Assembly: GCA_016795465.1 (NCBI GenBank)
Contig: JAEUHK010000061.1
Location: forward strand, 1-64,000
Source: Verrucomicrobiaceae bacterium
GTDB taxonomy: Bacteria; Verrucomicrobiota; Verrucomicrobiia; Verrucomicrobiales; Verrucomicrobiaceae
DNA length: 64,000 nucleotides
Direction of reading: 5' to 3'
Below are positions 45,901 through 53,996 of this stretch, one piece after another (the stretch's first letter is position 1; the number at the start of each line of letters is the position of its first letter). The position numbers were made by a program, and so were the translations under genes. The notes beneath the pieces were generated by a model. That model was not told the DNA's origin. It searched no databases and worked only from the letters and a program-made list of their open reading frames with translations.

Positions 45901-46403
45901 CGCTCGAACGCATCGAGGAACTGCATGCCGAAGGGCACAAGGTGCTGCTCTTCAGCCAGTTCGTCAGCATGCTGAAAATCATCCGCACGAAGCTGGAGGA
46001 GATGAAACTGCCCTACCACTGGCTCACCGGCGCCAGCACCGATCGTGCGAGCATCGTGAAGGCTTTCCAGGAGGACGAAAACGCCAGCGTGTTCCTCTTG
46101 AGCCTCAAAGCCGGCGGCAGCGGTCTCAACCTCACCAGCGCCAGCTACGTCATCCTTTACGATCCGTGGTGGAACCCCGCCGTCGAAAATCAAGCCATCG
46201 ACCGCGCCCACCGCATCGGCCAGACGCAACCCGTCATCGCCTACCGCATGCTCACGCGCAGCACCATCGAGGAAAAGATCATGACCTTGCAGCAAAAGAA
46301 AAACCTCATGATCAGCAACGTCCTCGGCGAAGGCGGCTTCACGAATCTCCTGCAGAAAGAGGACTTTGAGTTCCTCTTTGATATTGAGGCGTCGAGGGTG
46401 TGA
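42903..46403 (+). CDS. SNF2-family DNA helicase/translocase
   Basis: 1166 residues from the ATG at 42903 (MPALTEEIPTLL); an in-frame ATG at 42867 is also available. A long N-terminal part (about 1-690) has helical and beta modules I cannot assign. The SNF2 core follows: motif I DDMGLGKTL near 726, DEGQHIKN (II, Gly in place of the usual Ala), LSGTPLENR (III), FSQFVSMLKIIR, LKAGGSGLNLTSASYV and PWWNPAVENQAIDRAHRIGQ. No SWIM zinc finger was seen. Such proteins translocate along duplex DNA and can remodel bound complexes. It is the second SNF2 enzyme within 7 kb and is divergent from the Uma2-SNF2 operon. Confidence 0.94.
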   Translation: MPALTEEIPTLLKQFDPRIRQEAERLVDDDAVVGIDLLEEEMMAEVKLDKQAVNVRWLQTPRGWLGECDAGEKELDDLALCASLVAVQRREARGTLPAPHAAEEDFEDVITAKLGRALDSNEENYLAKLEKRYERVVLTGKIFDQDMVRLHPKWQIKTTEPITLWPEQPKTLRQFWNYVAVALADKGLVAPLFLRGIADVESTRDSLKDWRHESTVPQWRARIRQFNESRIAKMPPRLRSLDFRLIISVHEARLQVRDNTRETPEFQNVHPLEVERFGKQLREGHVMTSAASELLLVNCLTLSEGGSAGPFRLEGESHASWLAGLFQKPALHELLLNRDEVPLERVAEPLKWSSRESDDSRKLLMSLVTAANEPAPMPLRILRGVENLYLSRDQLFSGPPWLGDESLIESEIALPMEAVATPEGISFLGGLEVPVPPSIASRVKHEALRVKITAACKARPSAGGGTEYATFKLEAMGADGCAREVLTPRGWSPLVPDDAEDDEIIVRDRDALRTAERIVQEGRFAWDFESNAFRHRMAKDFPDWFHNWGTTLPENIDLQSDEQLQSILADPLIARVRLEAKQGGDIDWLDLRIVFDIEGADLKPADIRRLLAAKGEYVRLADGSWRRVKLELSDEQIAMLDSLGIDLEADGSDTHRLHWRQLAQEKAAEIVNPKAWEKIVQRMEDAKLNVQPPVPAELTVTLRPYQVEGYQFLTYLTLNRFGGILADDMGLGKTLQSIAWVLWLKSRKPEGGPHLPILVVCPKSVLDVWALEFKKGAPHLRVLVLHDRDLFDLKLVQEQIDVLVLNYAQLRSFGEELALIRFLACILDEGQHIKNPDSQTARSARGLRADNRLVLSGTPLENRLLDLWSLMTFATPGALGDRNYFHRNFDRRKDSKASERLAARLRPFLLRRTKAQVARDLPSRTEETLISEMSGRQAELYKEELARAQMLVLSSSGFDMVNKRRFALLQALTRLRQICCHPSLVDKTAENEESAKLTATLERIEELHAEGHKVLLFSQFVSMLKIIRTKLEEMKLPYHWLTGASTDRASIVKAFQEDENASVFLLSLKAGGSGLNLTSASYVILYDPWWNPAVENQAIDRAHRIGQTQPVIAYRMLTRSTIEEKIMTLQQKKNLMISNVLGEGGFTNLLQKEDFEFLFDIEASRV

Positions 46404-46462
46404 AAAGTTGCCTTGTTGCTGTGCAACAAGGCCTCCCTGTTCCGCAGGAACAGGGCAACTTT
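46404..46462. repeat. Perfect 59-nt three-way-junction element
   Basis: Outer stem AAAGTTG (46404-46410) with CAACTTT (46456-46462). Hairpin 1 CCTTGTTG/CAACAAGG (46411-46418 with 46424-46431, loop CTGTG). Hairpin 2 CCCTGTTCC/GGAACAGGG (46435-46443 with 46447-46455, loop GCA). Only CCT is left unpaired at the junction. It begins directly at the helicase stop codon and ends 8 bp before the stop of the convergent ABC transporter. With no T-runs it is not a simple terminator. Confidence 0.9.
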
Positions 46463-46470
46463 GAGCTCGC

Positions 46471-48234
46471 TCACTCCCACTGGCTCTTCTGCACGCCGAC
46501 GAGGCTCATGCTGAGGCCGATGATGATGTGCACGAAGAGCACGAAGCCCGCGATGGTCGGCGCGACGAGGTCGGTGGCGGTGACTTGCTTCACGGCGTCG
46601 TAGAAAGCCGTGCTGCGCATGCTGGTAAGGCTGCCGCTCCAGCTCCAGAAGGCGGCGATGAGCGGCTGCACCCAGTTTTCCAGCCAGTCCGGCAAGGTCA
46701 GCACCGCGCCGGAAAGCGGAAGCTGGAAGCCGACGAGGTAGATGCTCAAAATGGTGGCCTTTTCCGGTGTGCGGCTGGTGGCGGAGATGCCCAGACAGAC
46801 CGCCGTCATGGCCGCGGAGGCCAGAACGAGCAGCGCCAGTTTGATGACGAGATCGCCGGGCAGCCCGCCGGTGATCATTTCGACGAAAAGCCCCATCCAC
46901 AGGCTCTGCGCCAGCACGAAGACACCGAGGAAGATCACCTTGCTGCCCACATACGCGAGCGGGCTGAGGCCACCGAGCTTCTCTCGCTCCAAGATGAGAC
47001 GCTCGGAGGCGATTTCGCGTGCGGCGTTGTTGCTCGCCATCAACGTGACGAGCACCACCTGAAGCATGATGAGGCCGCTGACGAGGCTTCCGGCATTAAG
47101 CTGCTCGATTTGATGCTGCGCACGCTTCGCCAGTTCGATGCCGATGTTTTGATCCTGATAGGTGGAGAGTGCCCGCAGAGGCTTGATGCCATCCAACGCG
47201 AAGATGCCCACGAGCAGCGGGAAGCCCACGAGCATGGCGAGATGCAGCCACACCTGCGATTTGTCGCGTCGGAAGATCGTCCAGCGACGGCGCAGCAGCT
47301 CAAAAAGCTGCGTGGTGACCGCCGGCAGCTCGATGGGCGGAAACTCGTGATGCGGGATGACGTCCTCCTCGGGCTCTTTTGCTTCATCGACGACCTCGGG
47401 AGCCTTCACCTTTGCTTCAAAGCCAAACTGCTGGTAGTAGCTCTCGCGTTTGCGGTTCCATGACGTGGCCCATTCTTCCGCCGGACGGTCGCCGAGACAG
47501 CGATAGACATCCTCCGGGTGCTCGACGCCGAAGTAATGCGTCAGAGCCCGCGGCGGTCCGTGATAAATGAGCCGGCCCTGATACATGACCATGACGCTGT
47601 CGTAGTCTCCGAGGCTCGCGAGGCTGTGCGTCACATTGATGACGACACGCTTCGGATGGCCTCGGGAGAGCTTGTGGAGCAGTTTCGTGATCTCCGCCTC
47701 GCTCTTCGGATCGAGACCGCTCGTCACCTCATCGCACAGCAGCAGGCAGGGATCCGTCACAAGCTCCAGCGCCAGGCCGAGGCGACGCTTTTGACCACCG
47801 GAGAGCACTTTCACGCGCCGCTCGGCGAGGTCCGTCAAACCGGTGACCTCCAAAATGTAATCGAGCGCCGGGATGAACTCGTCCGTGTCCGCGAGCTGCG
47901 TGCGCAGCGCCATGGCGCTGGCGATGCTTTCCTCCACCGTGAGCAGATCATACGCCACGCTGAACTGCGGCACATAGCCGAGATCGCCCGGATGCAGGTC
48001 CTCCTCGTTTTTCAAATCACGCCCGTCCCACTTCAGCTCGCCTTCGGTCTGCTCCAGGATGCCGGTGATGACTTTGAGCAGGGTGGTCTTCCCACAACCC
48101 GAAGGCCCCACAATGGCCAGCAGGTGCTCCGGCGGCACGGTAAAGCTCACCTCATCGAGCAGGCGCAGCGTGTCATTTCCTTCCGTGTCACCCGGACCGG
48201 GCACTTCAAGTCGGACGTTGAGAGCTTCAAGCAT
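46471..48234 (-). CDS. ABC transporter, ATPase-permease fusion (ABC-2/ABCG-like)
   Basis: 587 residues from the ATG at 48234 (MLEALNVRLEVPG). The nucleotide-binding domain comes first: Walker A GPSGCGKTT near 44, signature LSGGQKRRLGL, Walker B LLLCDEVTSGLD and a switch His in NVTHS. A linker (about 245-315) leads to an ABC-2 permease with about six membrane segments (first near 340, last near 560). This NBD-then-TMD order is the ABCG half-transporter layout. The substrate is unknown; lipids, drugs or polysaccharide pieces are typical for the class. It would act as a dimer in the inner membrane. It is convergent with the SNF2 gene. Confidence 0.9.
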   Translation of the reverse strand: MLEALNVRLEVPGPGDTEGNDTLRLLDEVSFTVPPEHLLAIVGPSGCGKTTLLKVITGILEQTEGELKWDGRDLKNEEDLHPGDLGYVPQFSVAYDLLTVEESIASAMALRTQLADTDEFIPALDYILEVTGLTDLAERRVKVLSGGQKRRLGLALELVTDPCLLLCDEVTSGLDPKSEAEITKLLHKLSRGHPKRVVINVTHSLASLGDYDSVMVMYQGRLIYHGPPRALTHYFGVEHPEDVYRCLGDRPAEEWATSWNRKRESYYQQFGFEAKVKAPEVVDEAKEPEEDVIPHHEFPPIELPAVTTQLFELLRRRWTIFRRDKSQVWLHLAMLVGFPLLVGIFALDGIKPLRALSTYQDQNIGIELAKRAQHQIEQLNAGSLVSGLIMLQVVLVTLMASNNAAREIASERLILEREKLGGLSPLAYVGSKVIFLGVFVLAQSLWMGLFVEMITGGLPGDLVIKLALLVLASAAMTAVCLGISATSRTPEKATILSIYLVGFQLPLSGAVLTLPDWLENWVQPLIAAFWSWSGSLTSMRSTAFYDAVKQVTATDLVAPTIAGFVLFVHIIIGLSMSLVGVQKSQWE

Positions 48235-48271
48235 GCGGGAGGGGTTAGCGGCGGGATGGGGGTTAATCAAC

Positions 48272-49435
48272 TCACTGAGCTGGCGGTAACAGTTCAAGAC
48301 GGTAAAAGCGACGCTGCATGCCGGCGGCCTGTGGATCGGCGTAGTCGATGCTTCCTTTGGTGTTCTTGAGCACGGCGATTTGCGTCCAGGTGACAAAATC
48401 TGTCGTGGCCATCACGCGGTAGCGTTCGCCGATGGCACCAGCGATTTGCAGGCGGCCCGGCGTCATGCGCAGCGTGGCCACCGGTCTCGCCAGAACGGCT
48501 GGCAAATCGGCCGACGCCACGGGAGCCGCAGGCGGTGGTGCTTCCGCAGGCATCGGGAAGAGTCCGGCGGGAGCGAATGCCATGCCATAGGCTTTCTTCA
48601 AAGCGGGACTGTTGTAGCTGGCGATGAGCATGCCCTCGGGGCTGATCTCATGCACGTCACTGCCGGTCGCCACATAGTATCGCCGCACATCGGGAGCGTA
48701 GAGCACAGCGTGGATGCCGGGCTGCCCGGCGGCTCCTAGGTCCGCGAGCACACGCACGAAGGCCCCGGTCTTCACATCATATTCCACGACGGTGGGCCGC
48801 AGGCCGTTGGCGATGTAGAGATTGCCGTTGTGACCGATGGTCATGCCGATGGGCCGTTCGAGATGCTCGCTTTTGTCGATGAAGCGCTGGCTGGTCATCG
48901 GGCTGGCCGTCGTATCGTAGCGGAGGATGCTGCGCTGGAAGTACTCTGCCACAAAGAGGGATGTGCCCTGTGCGGCGAGGCCCACGAGGTTGGCCTTTGT
49001 TTTCACCTGTGGCGGCGTCGTGACGGCACCGGTGACCGGATCGACTTGATGGATCACGCGGTCCGTGTCGCCAGCCACCCACAGCCGGCCCTCGGAGGGA
49101 AGCATGAAGCCGGGACCGAATCTTCCCATCGCCTCCGTCACGGGCTGCACCTTTTCCCCTCCACCTCCCGTCACAAGCCTCACGATGTTTTTCCCGCCGC
49201 CATGAAGGCCGAGAAAGACCTCGCCAGAGCTGCTCACCGCCACACCTCGCGGCTGCGAGCCCTGCGGCAGGCTCACGACCTCACTCCAGCGCCCGGAGAC
49301 AAGATCAAACTGCACGACATTATCGCTCTCATATCCTGCCACGAGGATCATGGCCGGAGACGCTGCATGACCGGCCATCGTAGCGGCGGCTGTGAGGGCC
49401 CCCACAAACCATCCCAGGTGAAGAGTCATTTTCAT
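48272..49435 (-). CDS. Secreted six-bladed-propeller-like protein
   Basis: 387 residues with a signal peptide (about 1-25). The body has propeller-type repeats (NVVQFDLVSGRW, PRGVAVSSSGEVFLGL, GRLWVAGDTDRVIHQVD, RPIGMTIGHNGNLYIANG, YYVATGSDVHEISPEG), like NHL or SMP-30/gluconolactonase proteins; no calcium-site set could be confirmed. The C-terminal 70 residues (LQIAGAIGERYRVMATTD, then FYRLELLP) form a beta module common at the end of verrucomicrobial exported proteins. Likely periplasmic or surface exposed; a binding or lactonase role is possible. Confidence 0.8.
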   Translation of the reverse strand: MKMTLHLGWFVGALTAAATMAGHAASPAMILVAGYESDNVVQFDLVSGRWSEVVSLPQGSQPRGVAVSSSGEVFLGLHGGGKNIVRLVTGGGGEKVQPVTEAMGRFGPGFMLPSEGRLWVAGDTDRVIHQVDPVTGAVTTPPQVKTKANLVGLAAQGTSLFVAEYFQRSILRYDTTASPMTSQRFIDKSEHLERPIGMTIGHNGNLYIANGLRPTVVEYDVKTGAFVRVLADLGAAGQPGIHAVLYAPDVRRYYVATGSDVHEISPEGMLIASYNSPALKKAYGMAFAPAGLFPMPAEAPPPAAPVASADLPAVLARPVATLRMTPGRLQIAGAIGERYRVMATTDFVTWTQIAVLKNTKGSIDYADPQAAGMQRRFYRLELLPPAQ

Positions 49436-49517
49436 CGTGTGGTTTTACCAGACCACGGTGATGATGGCAATCGCGGTCCTCTTGCCAGCCGGTGAACATC
49501 CGCCTAGCATGGCCGCC

Positions 49518-51053
49518 ATGCCGCGCCGCCGCTCTCTTCAACGTCGTTCCTCGCCTTTTCGATGGCTTTGGTGGCTTGCGGGCCTGCTGGTCATCGCGGT
49601 GATCGTGGTCGTGATGGCGATGCCGGCGCTGGTGGTGGGCTATTTGCAGAGCTTTGTGCGCAGCGAGGGCTTCCGCGTGAAGCTGGAGGAAATGATCGAG
49701 GCGAAAACAGGCGGCTCTGCCCGGCTGGCGGATATTCAATGGCAGGACGATGCGGCGCGGATGAGCGAGGCGACCATCGAAACGGCCTCTGGTTTGCAAA
49801 TCGAGGCGGTGGGCGTGCATGCCGCGCTGGACTTCAGCGCCATCCGCCGCGGCTCGTGGAGCCTTCAAAGTGCGGGAGCGGATTCAGTGATCGTCACGAA
49901 GCATCCTGCGGACAAGGAGGCACCGAGAGCGGAAGAGTCGTCGGTGACTGAAAACGCACTGCCGGGCTGGCTGAGCCAGCACATCCCGAAGACGACCGAG
50001 GTAGATGGTTTCGACGCAGAACGCTTTTCCTACTCGCAGAACGGTTGGCAGGTCGAGGAGGCACGTTTGCACCTCGGCAGCTACAACAGCGCCTCGACGA
50101 GCAAAGGGCGTTTCTCATTCCCCGGCACCCTCGAAGGTGGTGTGCTGCGCATGCCGGTGACGCCGCCAGGTCAAAAAGAGCCGCTGAAGCTCGACATCGA
50201 GCGAGCGAGCTTTCGCCTGACCGACGAAAAGCTCCAGATCAGCGAGTCCACACTGCGCTGGAAGGATCGCAGCAAGGGCACGCTGCGTGGCAGTGTGCGT
50301 TTTGGCGGCGAGTGGCAGATGTTCGCGCATGCCGAGCAGGTGCCGTCGGCGGAGTTTTTGAGCGAGGAATGGCAAAAGCATCTCAGCGGGCATTTCGAGG
50401 GTGATGCGGAGCTTTCGGGTGCCAAAGGCCAGCCGATGAAGTGGAAGGCAGATGTGGCGCTGAAGGATGGTGTGCTATCCTCGCTGCCGATTCTCGACAA
50501 GCTGGCCACTTACACGCGCATGGAGCGCTTCAAGCGGCTGGCACTGGACATTGCCACGGCCTCAGTGAGTCCGCACGTTAGCGGCGGCACACGGTTGGAA
50601 AAGATCGTGATTCAATCGAACGGCCTCATGCGACTCGAAGGCACGCTCAACTTGCTGCCTGGCGATGTGATCGAAGGCGACTTCATGGTCGGCGTGACAC
50701 CGGAAACGCTTCGCTGGCTGCCGGGGGCGCAAAATCGCATCTTCATCGAAACGAATCCGCAAGGACCACCAGGTCTGAATTGGGCTCGCGTGAAGGTGGC
50801 AGGCACTCGCTCGGCCCCGCAGGAGGATTTGAGCTCGCGTTTGCTCGGCGCGGCGGGCATGTCGCTGCTGTTCGATTCACCCGGCACCATCGTAAACAAG
50901 GCGAGCGACACGCTTTTGGAGCCGGTGCTCGGCGAAGACGCCGCGAAGCTGCCCGGCCAGATCATCAACGGCACCACGAAGACGCTCGAACAAGGCGTCA
51001 AAACCGGCACCGACCTCATCAACAAGGTCATTCCTATCTTCCCCGGCAAATGA
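49518..51053 (+). CDS. AsmA/YhdP-like inner-membrane-anchored protein
   Basis: 511 residues from the ATG at 49518 (MPRRRSLQRR); an ATG at 49509 is close and equally possible. A basic N-terminus and one membrane helix (about 16-40, WLWWLAGLLVIAVIVVVMAM) are followed by a large beta-rich region with the AsmA-like style (VVGYLQSFVRSEGFRVKLEE, ARLADIQWQDDAARMSEATI) and a late GTLNLLPGDVIEGDFMVGV segment near 385. AsmA-family proteins span the envelope and help move phospholipids. Similarity here is weak. Its stop overlaps the start of a LysR gene (ATGA), indicating coupled translation. Confidence 0.75.
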   Translation: MPRRRSLQRRSSPFRWLWWLAGLLVIAVIVVVMAMPALVVGYLQSFVRSEGFRVKLEEMIEAKTGGSARLADIQWQDDAARMSEATIETASGLQIEAVGVHAALDFSAIRRGSWSLQSAGADSVIVTKHPADKEAPRAEESSVTENALPGWLSQHIPKTTEVDGFDAERFSYSQNGWQVEEARLHLGSYNSASTSKGRFSFPGTLEGGVLRMPVTPPGQKEPLKLDIERASFRLTDEKLQISESTLRWKDRSKGTLRGSVRFGGEWQMFAHAEQVPSAEFLSEEWQKHLSGHFEGDAELSGAKGQPMKWKADVALKDGVLSSLPILDKLATYTRMERFKRLALDIATASVSPHVSGGTRLEKIVIQSNGLMRLEGTLNLLPGDVIEGDFMVGVTPETLRWLPGAQNRIFIETNPQGPPGLNWARVKVAGTRSAPQEDLSSRLLGAAGMSLLFDSPGTIVNKASDTLLEPVLGEDAAKLPGQIINGTTKTLEQGVKTGTDLINKVIPIFPGK

Positions 51054-51922
51054 ACGTCCATCACCTCGAGCTCTTTTATTATGTGGCCACGCATGGCGGC
51101 GTGAGCGCGGCGGCGCGGCAGATGCCTTACGGCATCCAGCAGCCGGCGATCAGTGCTCAAATTCTGCAATTGGAGGATGTGCTCGGCGTCACGCTCTACC
51201 AGCGGCGGCCGTTTCAGCTCACGCGTGAGGGACAACTGCTGTTTGATCACATCGCGCCCTTCTTCAAAGGCCTCGGCGATGTGGCGGATCGCATCCGCGG
51301 TGGTGGCGAGACACGTCTGCGCATCGCCGCGCCGGAGATCGTGCAACGCGAATACCTGCCGGAACTCTGCGCCCGCATGCAGCGGCGGGTGAAAGGCTTT
51401 CACTTCACGCTCACCGACGGTCGCCAGCATCAGATCGAGCAGTTTGTGGCCGCGCAGGAGATCGACATCGGCCTCTCGACGCTGACCGACAAGCCACCGC
51501 CCAATGTGGAAACACGCGAGTTGCTGCGCCTGCCGATGTGCTTGCTCGTTCCCGCGAAAAGCATCCTCAAGAGCGCCGCGCAGCTTTGGGAAAAGGAGCG
51601 CATCGAGACGCCGCTCATCGCTTTGACCGCAAGCGATCCACTCGTGCGCGAGTTTCAGTCCGGGTTGCGCCAGCATGGTGTGGAATGGATCACGAGCCTC
51701 GAAGTCGGCAGCCTCGACACGGTGGCGCGATACGTCGCCAGTGGTTTTGGCATCGGACTCTCGCTGCAGATGCCACGCGTGGAACCGCCCGCAGGTGTGC
51801 GCATGCTGCCGCTGGAGGGTTTTCCTTCGCTCGCCTTCGGCGCGATGTGGATTGGAAGGCTCACGCCGCTCGGCGAGGCCTTCCTCGAAGAGGCGCAAGG
51901 CATCGCAAAGGGGCTCAAGTAG
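51050..51922 (+). CDS. LysR-family transcriptional regulator
   Basis: 290 residues. The winged helix-turn-helix is at about 1-62 (HHLELFYYVATHGGVSAAAR, IQQPAISAQILQLEDVLGVT, LYQRRPFQLTREGQLL), and a LysR substrate-binding domain runs from about 88 to 285. The start ATG overlaps the stop of the AsmA-like gene. LysR proteins usually control a divergent neighbour, which is absent here, so the target is unclear. Its final codons overlap the convergent carbon-nitrogen hydrolase by 8 bp. Confidence 0.9.
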   Translation: MNVHHLELFYYVATHGGVSAAARQMPYGIQQPAISAQILQLEDVLGVTLYQRRPFQLTREGQLLFDHIAPFFKGLGDVADRIRGGGETRLRIAAPEIVQREYLPELCARMQRRVKGFHFTLTDGRQHQIEQFVAAQEIDIGLSTLTDKPPPNVETRELLRLPMCLLVPAKSILKSAAQLWEKERIETPLIALTASDPLVREFQSGLRQHGVEWITSLEVGSLDTVARYVASGFGIGLSLQMPRVEPPAGVRMLPLEGFPSLAFGAMWIGRLTPLGEAFLEEAQGIAKGLK

Positions 51923-52750
51923 TCTTCATCGCCGCCTGAACGAAGGGTGCGAACTCACGGAAGCTCCACGCGGACTTCGTCAGGCCCCACGCCGTGTCTT
52001 GTTTGAAGCTCAGGTCAAGATCGCAGACCATGAAGTCCTCCATCTGCCGCCGCGTGCGGGCGATGATTTCACCGTCGGGATCGACGACGTAGCTGTCGCC
52101 ATAGCCGATGCCGGCATTGCGGGTAATGCCGCACTTCGCCGGATCGAGCACGACATTGTTTGCCCGCACGAAATAGACGCTGTTCTCCACGGCACGGGCG
52201 CTGTGATCGGCGCAAACCTTCATGAAGTGGCTGATGAGGCCCTTGTCACTGATGTAGTTGAAGTGCGGCGCGAAGATGATGCGGGCGCCGTTGAGCGCGA
52301 GGATGCGGGCGGGCTCGATGTAGCCGCCATCCGCGCAGATGAGCACGCCGAACTTCACGCCCTCGATCTCCCACACCGGGAAGTCGCGGCCCTGCTTGTG
52401 AAACTTCATGTAGGCGGCGCATTTGCTGTAGGTGCCGAGGTTCTGGCCGTGGTGGGCCACGATGACGGTGTTGTAGAGATCGCCTCCACGCAGCTCGTTG
52501 AGCCCACGATGGCCACCGCGGCATGGCGGGCGGTGATTTCAAGCACGCGGCGCATCTGCGGCGACTCGACGGCGAACGCTCCTTTCCGCGCCATCTCCTC
52601 GGTGTCCGGGTAACCAGTCAAAAAGCACTCGGGAAAGGTCACGACCTTCGCTCCGGTCTCATCGCCCCTTTTCAATCCTTCCTCAAAACGAGCGAGGTTG
52701 TGCTCCAAATCCCCGGCCCAGGCCTCAAACTGGCAGTGTGCGATCTTCAT
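51915..52750 (-). pseudogene. Carbon-nitrogen hydrolase (nitrilase superfamily), frameshifted
   Basis: The ATG at 52750 (MKIAHCQFEAWAGDLEHNL) begins a normal nitrilase-family N-terminus with the catalytic Glu in VTFPECFLTGYP. The frame breaks near 52500-52503: after VAIVG the sequence continues correctly one frame over (NELRGGDLYNTVIVAHHGQN) and keeps the catalytic cysteine in GVLICADGGYIEP to the stop at 51915. Restoring one base gives about 278 residues, a normal length. So one nucleotide is missing, by a true mutation or a sequencing error. The intact enzyme would hydrolyse an amide or N-carbamoyl bond in the cytoplasm. Confidence 0.85.
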
Positions 52751-52810
52751 GCGGCCTAAACGCTCCGCCTGCCTCATTTCCGACATGGTTCGCATGAATA
52801 GACCGGCATA

Positions 52811-52846
52811 GAAAGGTGCGCTTTCTTATAAAAGGTCTGTCCCTTT
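52811..52846. repeat. Two small tandem hairpins before the RAYT gene
   Basis: GAAAG-GTGCG-CTTTC (52811-52825) and AAAGG-TCTGTC-CCTTT (52831-52846) are 5 nt apart and end 47 bp before the RAYT start codon. The second resembles the AAAGG/GGGACAGACC-type motif I remember beside RAYT-family transposases in other bacteria. That comparison is from memory and needs a search. Confidence 0.5.
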
Positions 52847-52893
52847 ATCATGTTCTGCTTGCGCCATGCACACGGCTCGGCTAGCGGCGGTCC

Positions 52894-53910
52894 ATGCGAC
52901 TGCCCAGGCTCAAGGCCCCCACCCATCACCCCACCGCCTTCTACCACTGTGTCTCCCGCGTCGTGAACCGCGACTTCGTCCTGCAAAAGCCCGAGCGCGA
53001 GATGTTTGTGGGGCTGATGCGCATGTATGAAAAGCTCTGCCAGGTCCGCGTCGTCACCTTCTGCGTCCTCTCAAACCATTTCCACCTCCTTGTCGAGGTG
53101 CCGCGCAAGCCCGAGGTCATGCCCGGCGAGGAAGAGGTGCTGCGCATCATTTCAGGAGGGCTGGGCAAGACCACCGCGCACCTCGTGCGCGTCCAGCTCC
53201 AGCAGCTGCGCGAGGCAGGCGCACCCGAGGCGGCGCAGCGCGTGCTGGACTCCTGGACCGCACGCATGTGGGACATCAGCAGCTTCATGAAGACGCTCAA
53301 GCAGCGCTTCACCCAGTGGTTCAACAAACAGCACGCACGCAAGGGCACGCTCTGGGAGGAGCGTTTCAAGAGCACTCTGGTGGAGGGCGGCGGGGATGCC
53401 CTGGCCATGACAGCGGCTTACATCGACCTCAACCCGGTGCGGGCAGGCCTGGTCAAAGACCCAAAGGACTATCGCTGGTGCGGTTATGCGCAGGCGGTGG
53501 CCGGGGTAGTGATGGCGCGGCGCGGCGTGGAGGCGGCGGCGCGGGCGCAGTTGCAGGGGGCGAGGCCTGAGCAGGGGCATCTGGAGCACTACCGCAGGCT
53601 TTTGTTCACCTGGGGACAATCAGGCAAATCCGGCGGCAAGATCAGCCGTGAGGAGGCAGGCAAGGTGCTCTCCGCGGGCGGCAGGCTTCCCGTGGCGGAG
53701 GTGCTGAGGTGCAAAGTGCGCTACTTCACGGACGGGGCGGTGCTGGGCAGCCGTGAGTATGTGGAGGCGATTTTCACGGCCAGGCGCGGGCGGTTTGGAC
53801 CCCGCCGCCAGGACGGGGCACGGCGACTGTGGGGCCTGGATGACTCGCCGGGCAAAGGAGGCCTCTTCTGCATGCGCGACCTGCGTGTGCGCGTGTTCGG
53901 TTCTGCCTGA
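52894..53910 (+). CDS. REP-associated tyrosine transposase (RAYT, Y1_Tnp/HUH type)
   Basis: 338 residues. The HUH pair is H62-x-H64 in SNHFHLLVEV, and the catalytic tyrosine is probably Y176 in AAYIDLNPVRAGLV, which aligns with the active-site region of E. coli TnpAREP. GTLWEERFKS near 151 is also typical. A C-terminal extension of about 130 residues (positions about 205-338) is longer than in the E. coli protein. RAYTs nick single-stranded REP palindromes and are single-copy, domesticated relatives of IS200/IS605 enzymes. No terminal repeats surround it, so it is not a full insertion sequence. Confidence 0.9.
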   Translation: MRLPRLKAPTHHPTAFYHCVSRVVNRDFVLQKPEREMFVGLMRMYEKLCQVRVVTFCVLSNHFHLLVEVPRKPEVMPGEEEVLRIISGGLGKTTAHLVRVQLQQLREAGAPEAAQRVLDSWTARMWDISSFMKTLKQRFTQWFNKQHARKGTLWEERFKSTLVEGGGDALAMTAAYIDLNPVRAGLVKDPKDYRWCGYAQAVAGVVMARRGVEAAARAQLQGARPEQGHLEHYRRLLFTWGQSGKSGGKISREEAGKVLSAGGRLPVAEVLRCKVRYFTDGAVLGSREYVEAIFTARRGRFGPRRQDGARRLWGLDDSPGKGGLFCMRDLRVRVFGSA

Positions 53911-53996
53911 GCTTCAGCCGTTGTTTTCGCCATTTTGGGCGATTTCGCTCTTGGCGGAAAAATGGCCGTTTGATAGCCTCACAGCACATTTCCCCC

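Noticed and set aside
53929..53966. Weak inverted repeat GCCATTTT/AAAAATGGC after the RAYT gene
   Set aside because: Long loop and short imperfect stem; no matching copy upstream, so it cannot be called an element end.
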